NCBI GenBank assembly: GCA_000697475.1
Contig: JNEU01000308.1
Coordinates: 1 to 13,853 of the forward strand
Source of the DNA: Lichtheimia corymbifera B2541
Taxonomy: Eukaryota > Mucoromycota > Mucoromycetes > Mucorales > Lichtheimiaceae
DNA: 13,853 nucleotides
Direction of reading: 5' to 3'
Under the pieces are notes generated by a model. It searched no databases and was not told the origin of the DNA. It worked only from the letters and a program-made list of their open reading frames with translations. The translations under genes and the position numbers were made by a program. This document shows, piece after piece, positions 8,457 through 13,853 of this stretch (position 1 is the stretch's first letter; each line of letters starts with the position of its first letter).

Positions 8457-8622
8457 TCATATCAGCAGCAATGCTCTTCTCACGTTAGCAACAAGCAACG
8501 ATGTTACGTGTCTTTTTGGTACGATCAAGATTTATCCATCGGTCAATGCATTCGTCTTCAAGGATCGCTCCTTTCTCTTGGAGATTCATTGGTATGCATG
8601 GTATTGGATCTACAAAGCCTGA
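8410..8622 (+). CDS. Exon-like open frame of 70 codons
   Basis: The frame is open from 8410 to a TGA at 8620-8622, with ATG at 8443. The protein-like run includes FMDAIDHISSNALLTLATS and YPSVNAFVFKDRSFLLEIHW. A CGGCAG acceptor at 8428 could begin it and a GTATGC near 8592 could end it. It overlaps the end of the preceding frame in another phase, as expected if the two are separate exons. Function is not recognised. Confidence 0.3.
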   Translation, partial: WLWLSAVAFAFMDAIDHISSNALLTLATSNDVTCLFGTIKIYPSVNAFVFKDRSFLLEIHWYAWYWIYKA

Positions 8623-8645
8623 GTTGTTAGTTAACGAGCCTTACA

Positions 8646-9118
8646 ATGAAACATCAGCAGCATGATATGGTTGGCATGGATACACGGTTTTTATTTGAGG
8701 CAAAGATGCTATTGACAAATCCCACAAGGTAAGGGTGTTCATTATGGGATGCATCACATGCAAGTGCACTTATGATGGAAGGTATATACTGCCAGGATCA
8801 AGAAGGCGTTTCCTCAGTTATATCACTGGCACGTCAAGGATGTCATTGTGCCGTGTTGCCCTTGTCACATCCTGTGGCAACCTGCTTTCATGGTGCTATG
8901 GTTTATTGCAAGACCAATCAAAAACGCATCCTCCGTTCACAGTTGCAGTCTGCCGACCTGGACAAGCAAGTAGCAACAATGAGCAACATAACCCAGATCT
9001 TCTAATTGGCAACAATCATATTGATCTTCTGGTGGTTCGCAATGTATGTAATCAGGAACAGCCAACATTGTGTGTCTTGTTGTGCTATCACGGCTTACCG
9101 ATCACTGAAGTCGTCTAA
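8646..9118 (+). CDS. Exon-like frames downstream, frame-shifted
   Basis: ATG 8646 opens a short frame (HDMVGMDTRFLFEAKMLLTNPT) that ends at a GTAAGG donor at 8729. Joining 8728 to 8765 keeps phase and continues into the 77-residue frame from ATG 8772 (MMEGIYCQDQEGVSSVISLA) to a TAA at 9003-9005. That intron would be only 36 nt; an alternative TTTCCTCAG acceptor near 8817 gives 89 nt. Another frame then stays open to 9118 (NHIDLLVVRNVCNQEQ, ending HGLPITEVV). The order and strand agree with the exons upstream. The frame change near 9000 means either a missed intron or decay. Confidence 0.27.
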
Positions 9119-9260
9119 TACCAAGTAACGCTTTTCTCCCCAGGCAAGCAACTGATATTAAACATTACGTTTGGCCATATCTTTAATACGTGATTGTGAT
9201 TACTGCCATGTAGTCAAATGGGATGCGTGGAAGCCATGTTATATTGAGGTGGCCCAAAAG

Positions 9261-9342
9261 GTATGTTGAGCAGAGTAAATGCATACGCTATCTCTTTCAT
9301 GTCTAACCCTTTTTTTTCCTCAACTGCATCTTCTTTTATTAG
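9261..9342 (+). other. Canonical spliceosomal intron, 82 nt
   Basis: GTATGT donor at 9261, CTAAC branch at 9303-9307, then an eight-T run and a TTCTTTTATTAG acceptor ending at 9342. This is among the cleanest intron signals in the window and marks transcription on the plus strand. Flanking frames that join in phase include VILRWPKR to QHHAQRRLRHQFF and, in another phase, KPCYIEVAQK to TTPCATQ. Confidence 0.5.
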
Positions 9343-9564
9343 ACAACACCATGCGCAACGCAGGCTTCGTCACCAATTTTTCAACCGGATAAAAGCTGTA
9401 CATGAAACCTCGGCATTCATTCTTTACGCCTGATATGAGGAAAATGGAAGGAACCCACGGCCACAGTTCTTTTGTATGCTTGGGGATGATGAGCAACTAG
9501 TTTACAAGGGCGTTTTCCCGTTTGATACTCTAGCATGTTCAACAGCGTTACATACACCATAATC
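9343..9564 (+). pseudogene. 3' exon-like sequence, interrupted by TGA
   Basis: In the frame that joins upstream VILRWPKR, the exon reads QHHAQRRLRHQFFNRIKAVH and on to SAFILYA. It meets a TGA near 9430 and continues open as YEENGRNPRPQFFCMLGDDEQ and VYKGVFPFDTL to a TAA near 9560. It looks like one exon with a single stop mutation. No domain is recognised. It may be the end of the gene whose earlier exons lie at 7930-9118; this is inferred from strand and order only. Confidence 0.28.
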
Positions 9565-9684
9565 CCCATACCATTCACAACCTGACAATCACCGCCACCT
9601 TTTCATCGACCTATGTATGACACGCGATTTATTCAATAGCACGCATTCATAGCATATATTATTATAGTTTCCATATTCATCAGG
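9565..9684. other. Spacer without gene
   Basis: AT-leaning DNA between the plus-strand exon-like sequence and the minus-strand copy C. Nothing distinctive is seen. Confidence 0.35.
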
Positions 9685-9954
9685 TTACAAAAGAGAATAA
9701 ATAGATCCATCGACCAAGTAAAAAGTAATAATTAACGACCTGGAGGATACCAGATCTGAGAGACATAGAAAAGTGTGCGACAATGGCATTTCTATTTGTA
9801 TACAAGAAAGCTTTATTATGAATAAAAGTAAACACCTAGTTGTGCCAATTCTTAGCCCATCCATAAAGATGGTTTCCAGGTGGGACCACGGGGAGGTGAT
9901 TGGCAATCCACACCCATAATTTAACGTTTTTCCGGACGGATATTTTAACGCCAT
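9685..9954 (-). pseudogene. Family copy C: 5' fragment of the A/B gene
   Basis: ATG codons at 9952-9954 or 9862-9864 open a frame of up to 89 residues. After the second ATG it reads MDGLRIGTTRCLLLFIIK. This matches copy A (GDGLRIGSGGYFPLLRK) and copy B (YGLIIGSNWLFHFIMK) in the same frame, with related DNA around it (CCAATTCTTAGCCCAT is shared exactly with copy A). None of the downstream conserved blocks of A and B follow on the minus strand, so this is a truncated copy or a separately spread first exon. The upstream end overlaps the GC-rich short repeat. Confidence 0.5.
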
Positions 9955-10057
9955 AGTCAGGGCGAAACATTACGACGGCATGTTCAGGCCGGAATCGTTT
10001 AACGCCAGAAACAGGGCGGAATCGTTATATTTCATGGTCGTGTTCAGGACCGTACCG
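9944..10057. repeat. GC-rich short tandem repeat, about 27 bp
   Basis: TCAGG followed by CGGAATCGTTTAACG-like sequence recurs at about 9957, 9984, 10011 and 10043 (spacing 27, 27 and 32). The longer block starting TTTAACGCC repeats at 54 bp (9944 and 9998). The units are richer in CpG than the surroundings. They lie directly upstream of, and run into, the ORF below. Confidence 0.65.
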
Positions 10058-10387
10058 GTCTCTATCCCCACACCACCCAACCCTCTTTATCCCCTCTTCT
10101 TGATCACCCATGCACTTACCTCAAGGAAGAACGCTTACCTGGAAAGTCCAAGGGAGGGAAACAGCCGCGAAAGAAAAACAAAAAATTTTCGTCCACATCG
10201 CTGCTCCTTTTATAACAAAAATAAAATGCCACCGCATTTTCAAAAGCAGCTCAGACCCGGAATCGCACGATTGCTTCTTACGTTGCTGCTTATTTTCGCA
10301 CTAGTTTACAAGTCAACATTGTCTGGAACTTGGTGTACGATCATAAAACCATGGTTTTTGCATCTGCTGGTATCAATTGAATCATGA
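9980..10387 (+). CDS. Candidate small single-pass membrane protein
   Basis: The frame is open from ATG 9980 (135 residues). A later ATG at 10226, preceded by the A-rich context AAATAAA, gives 53 residues (MPPHFQKQLRPGIARLLLTL and so on). The short form has a basic N-terminus, then one hydrophobic segment (LLLTLLLIFALVY), then a short tail with a second weakly hydrophobic stretch, as in a signal anchor or tail-anchored protein. The long form would translate the GC-rich repeat and a basic linker. TATAAC lies only about 15 nt before ATG 10226, too close to act as its TATA box. No homologue is recognised. Confidence 0.3.
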   Translation: MFRPESFNARNRAESLYFMVVFRTVPVSIPTPPNPLYPLFLITHALTSRKNAYLESPREGNSRERKTKNFRPHRCSFYNKNKMPPHFQKQLRPGIARLLLTLLLIFALVYKSTLSGTWCTIIKPWFLHLLVSIES

Positions 10388-10744
10388 TCCATTGGCATTA
10401 GGATACTGTATATTGTGCATTATGTCTAGAAGCGCTAGTGTTTCGATTTTTGTTGTAGTCTCAGTTGCCCATCATTCTACAAGTGAACCTCCTCTAATTA
10501 CTGGGATACCAATAAACTTGCAAGACCGCATAATACTCGGAGGTCGGAGCACGTATTGCTTGCTTTGCCATTGTGAGATTAGATCCTTATATAAATCGTA
10601 TGTGCAAGGGTATTCAAGGATGTGCCATGGTTTCTTGTGGATGTGATTATAAGTCATTCGTTATCCATGCACCGCTATTCTCAATGATATTATTGTGACA
10701 TGCTTGATGGGACACAAGGCTATTCAAATACAGGTAGCAAAATG
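10388..10744. other. No supported gene
   Basis: Open frames on both strands are short and lack supported starts. A TTGTAGTCTCAG sequence ending near 10463 resembles a splice acceptor, but no good donor gives an open product. Similarity to the A/B family begins only near 10728. Confidence 0.35.
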
Positions 10745-12420
10745 CTAGTCGACTACATCCACAATTACCGCAATCCCAAAATCTGATATCGTATCGGTGG
10801 TGACTTTATTGAACGCGTACATGATCATATTAGGTCAATATATAATACGTTCATTGTTGGTGAACAATGATATCTTAAAATCTATCATTCAAACCTCCCT
10901 CATTCAGCCCAAGGAACATCCCGATAGTGTATTTGTCCAGCTCCGTATGTATGATATGCAAACAAGGCACGAGAAGCATTTAAAGGGGTAATGATGGGAA
11001 CACGAGGATTCGATAGTAAGAAAAGACATCGATGGCTAAAGGTGTCGTGAAGCTAATCCATGCTGATCGGAGCGCTGAAACAATCACATCCAACAAGTAT
11101 GCAGTGTAAGTGCTTCCATAATAATCCCTTGATAGAGATGACACAGTAAGCAACTTGAAATAATAACTGCTGTTTACTTTTCAAGTATTCCCTCCCTTAT
11201 ATGTACTACGTACCCATGCTTTTGTTCATGCACACCGTGATATATCCTTGCCCAATCCGACCACCATAAAGACCAACATCCCGAATTACTAAAAGGCGTA
11301 TCTTAGGACTCGATAAGCAAATTCCGATATGCTTGAATACATACCTGGAATGCTAGGACCGAAAAGTGCATCGAAACATACCATGTGCCACCCTGATCCA
11401 AGACGATGGACGTAATCCCTGACTGCAGAATCCTGGTACGCCTTTCAAAAAGATCAAACCAGTGAGTGCTTTGCTGTTGCATCGGTACGGGTCATCATGT
11501 CATGGTCCTTACCATCCAGTGTATCCATATCTCCAGCTCTCAACAAATCCAAGGGTGATGATGATCCTTGATGATCCTGCTTTAATCCATTAATCATCAC
11601 ACGATGATCCACTCCCGCACCTTGTGTTTGACCTTACTTTGCACATGCCATCTCCCAGAGTCGGAATACTATGCCACGCTCACTCGTTGTATTGCCAACA
11701 CGTGATCGTATCGCAGGATAAAGGTGCTGGCGTTGATTACAACAAAAGGCCGCTATAGCATGCCAACGAATCCCACTATGGCACACCTTTCAAGTCGTCT
11801 TGCTTGACCTATCAACCAAGGGCTTGTTGCAGATCTCGAACAGAATCGTGTTGCGCATTCCTTCTGAAAGTTGCCATTGTCGCCATTGTGGAACCAAAAG
11901 AGCTGTAAAAGACAAGCATATCAGTCTACTGGGTGAACAAAGGCAAGTCGCCCTTTACACACTATTCACCTTCGCTGACACCTTTTTTCACGCGATGAGT
12001 GCTAATGAGGGCCTCCATGTCGGAACACGATCGCGTTGTTGTTGGGTCTGGTCAAGAAGCAGCAAGAAGAAGCTGAGTACAAAGCACCCTTTTCGATACG
12101 CATGCATGAAAATTTATCTCTGCCCTACATACGAGCATGTAATGCACTCCGCTATTAAGATCCTGGCAACCAATCTCTGCACGACAACCTGCATTGCTAT
12201 GCTGCCTTTCAAGAGGTGCCTCAATTTAGAATGCGATGTTTATTTATTAAAGGCACAACGTATATAAGCACGGTCCCTATACCGTGGATGGAACTAGTTG
12301 TATCATATATAGTACGAGGATAGCAGCACACTTGATTGATATTGAGACAAGCTTTCATAATAAAATGGAACAACCAGTTGCTCCCAATGATTAACCCATA
12401 CTGTTGGAGTCTATGAATAT
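10745..12420 (-). pseudogene. Family copy B: multi-exon gene relic, unknown function
   Basis: This is a full-length paralogue of copy A in the same orientation, roughly 60-70 percent identical overall with exon blocks above 90 percent. Introns match copy A: 11903-11969, 11419-11512, 11289-11344 and 11128-11213 (67, 94, 56 and 86 nt against 80, 91, 57 and 87 nt). Motifs in order: YGLIIGSNWLFHF, NSGVHYMLVCRAEINFHACV, MEALISTHRVKKGVSEG, WQLSEGMRNTILFEIC, SGIRWHAIAAF, AGSSRIIITLGF, GDMDTLDGITSIVLDQGG. The end is VTTDTISDFGIAVIVDVVD, then TAG at 10745-10747. Frameshifts, a TAA after the third intron and a TGA shared with copy A break the frame. The 5' end stops where the fold-back element starts. 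The family is not recognised. Confidence 0.55.
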
Positions 12421-13049
12421 GTTGTAGGGCATTACGGGACCAGTGCATTACGCGTAATGCCCTAGTGCATTTTCAGAATTCCATAATGCACTAGGGCATT
12501 TCGGTCCTCAGTGCAGATACTGCATTTTTCCAATAAACTGGCAAGCTATGAATATGAAGAAGTCGTTGGCATTTTAGTGAGATGGTTGTTAAGTGCTTTT
12601 GATATAGCATGGTGAATGATTTCAACTTGCCATCGGCTCTTTTTTTTGCAATGGCAGCTACTTTTCTTTCATTATCCACCACTTTCTTGCTTGATGAACA
12701 AATTGCGACGTTGCTGGTCTTCAGCCATACTACGACGCGTATTGTACACACGACAGTTGTTTTCTTTAATAAAAGGGAAGCACCAGGAAAAATAATATAG
12801 GTAATGGTTGCTGCCATTGCAAAAGAAAAGAGCTGATGCCAGGTAGAAATCCCTCACCACGCCATGTCAAAAACACTGGTCGCTATCTCACTAAAATGCC
12901 AACGACTTCTTCATATTCATAGCTTGCCAGTTTATTGGAAAAATGCAGTATCTGCACTGAGGACCGAAATGCCCTAGTGCATTATGGAATTCTCAAAATG
13001 CACTAGGGCATTACGCGTAATGCACGGATTCCCGTAATGCCCTACAACA
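12420..13049. mobile_element. Fold-back / long-TIR element, about 630 bp
   Basis: The left arm (12420-12660) and right arm (about 12803-13049) are inverted copies. They are nearly identical over the outer 165 bp and about 80 percent identical over the inner 75 bp, around a loop of about 140 bp. The ends read TGTTGTAGGGCATTACGGGA. AATA flanks both ends (12416-12419 and 13050-13053), a possible 4-bp target duplication. Short frames in the two arms encode matching peptides (MV-x-DF-x-L-x-SALFF) because the arms are copies; no transposase motif is visible, so it is probably non-autonomous. It abuts copy B. Confidence 0.75.
12425..12500. repeat. Nested palindromes in the left arm
   Basis: TAGGGCATTACG (12425-12436) pairs with CGTAATGCCCTA (12453-12464). 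AATGCCCTAGTGCATT (12456-12471) pairs perfectly with AATGCACTAGGGCATT (12485-12500). GCATTACGCGTAATGC is a 16-bp palindrome within the first pair. The right arm carries the mirror image. Such clustered subterminal motifs often bind a transposase, which is an inference here. Confidence 0.75.
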
Positions 13050-13853
13050 AATACACGTACATATGTTAAGGATAGGAAACATGCACACATGTCTACGCGC
13101 TCACTGATTCACTCACCTAATCATTCTCATTATCACCTCTTCTTCACTAGTCATCCTTTCTTGATGATCATAGGAAATCACACCATAAACAATGGACGTG
13201 ATAAAAAAAATGCACGTTTTGCGTGCGTGGTGATTTGATTCTAGGGTCCTTACAGATTACGAGGATTACGAGGATAGAAGTATACGTAATCTTCCATTTA
13301 ACCAACTTGTATCATTCAACTAGCAGAAGATAAGTAAGATACCACGCGTTATAATATCTATGGGTCAATCTATCATCCGGAAAGCACAACGTTGTTGACA
13401 CCATATATATACTATACCCCTTGTAATGGATATGATCGGCTTTATAATGGCTATTGCATTGGATACCTCATGCCAAGAATAACATAGTGTTTGGTAATCC
13501 TTTTGTGAGGCCATGATACCACCAAACATGACGCGATATTGTTTTTTTCTGGTACTGGATTTCTTTCTCAATTTTGACTCATTCAACTTTTATTTTAAAG
13601 GTCTTGGAGGCTACACTACTCTAAAACTCTCAAGCGCCAATAAGGATCGTGCAATAGGGTAGCAATCGTGACAGCTCGTACCATATCCATTTTGCTTGCA
13701 TCGAATACCCATTGTCCCAATTTCCATATATGCAGGCCTGCAGACACATCCGAAAGGCATACCATCAGCTAAACATAGTTTATCCACCTATTGGAACCGC
13801 GTGCATGCTGTAGAATCCATATCAGGATCGACAGTAGAAAGAAAGACCAATGT
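13050..13853. other. No supported gene
   Basis: The longest frame is on the minus strand (13365-13586) and starts at a TTG; its first ATG is well inside. It is Lys-rich near the start (LRKKSSTRKKQY) and has no recognised motif. A small hairpin, GCACG-TTTTG-CGTGC, lies near 13212, and ATTACGAGG is directly repeated near 13256-13274. Nothing else stands out. Confidence 0.35.

Noticed and set aside
11800..12267. Plus-strand ORF of 155 codons with Cys/His clusters (CHCRHCG)
   Set aside because: It is the reverse of exons of copy B. Copy A has the same shadow at 5020-5605 in different frames, and the splice signals and motif conservation fit the minus strand.
4100..12420. Copies A and B as long terminal repeats of one retrotransposon
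   Set aside because: They contain introns and protein-like exons, lack TG...CA ends, and the DNA between them has no gag-pol motifs, primer binding site or polypurine tract.
12491..12817. 108-codon minus-strand ORF as a transposase
   Set aside because: It crosses the left arm and loop of the fold-back element and has no DDE, zinc-finger or other transposase motif.
13365..13586. 73-codon Lys-rich minus-strand ORF
   Set aside because: It starts at TTG with no ATG near the beginning, and has no splice or promoter context and no motif.
1..13853. tRNA genes, rRNA, CRISPR arrays, bacterial operons
   Set aside because: No T-loop/cloverleaf, conserved rRNA blocks, regularly spaced identical repeats with spacers, or ribosome binding sites were seen on either strand.

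Overview
The window looks like gene-poor eukaryotic nuclear DNA. No bacterial-style operons, ribosome binding sites, tRNA or rRNA genes, CRISPR arrays or recognisable viral genes are visible. Coding-looking stretches are short, change frame, and are joined by spliceosomal-type introns: GTATGT/GTAAGT/GTACGT donors, TACTAAC- or CTAAC-like branch sites, TAG/CAG acceptors, about 55-95 nt long. Such compact introns fit a fungus, perhaps an early-diverging one, but the lineage is an inference. I recognise none of the proteins by family. Layout: (1) 1-1000 has a weak candidate for a small spliced gene. (2) About 1080-1970 is a degenerate tandem repeat with a period near 72 bp. (3) 1994-3283 holds candidate ORFs and a CAAT-type microsatellite. 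(4) 3407-3965 has a TATA box, an ATG and a split, apparently broken plus-strand gene with a TACTAAC intron. (5) 4115-5808 is a minus-strand multi-exon gene relic (copy A). (6) 5826-7640 is a satellite of about 510 bp in both orientations. (7) About 7930-9560 holds disconnected plus-strand exon-like frames and one convincing intron. (8) 9685-9864 is the 5' end of a third relative of copy A (copy C). (9) 9944-10387 has a GC-rich short repeat running into a small membrane-protein ORF. (10) 10745-12420 is copy B, a full-length paralogue of copy A. (11) 12420-13049 is a fold-back element with arms of about 240 bp and a possible AATA target duplication. (12) 13050-13853 shows no gene. The best-supported biology is the A/B/C family. 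Comparing A with B by eye gives the coding strand, four shared introns of nearly equal length, and the same C-terminal end (a conserved VTTDT motif and a final Asp-TAG). Both copies carry frameshifts or in-frame stops, so they are annotated as pseudogenes. The family, the satellite and the fold-back element lie edge to edge, which suggests a repeat-rich, duplicating region. All alignments were done by eye and no database search was possible.
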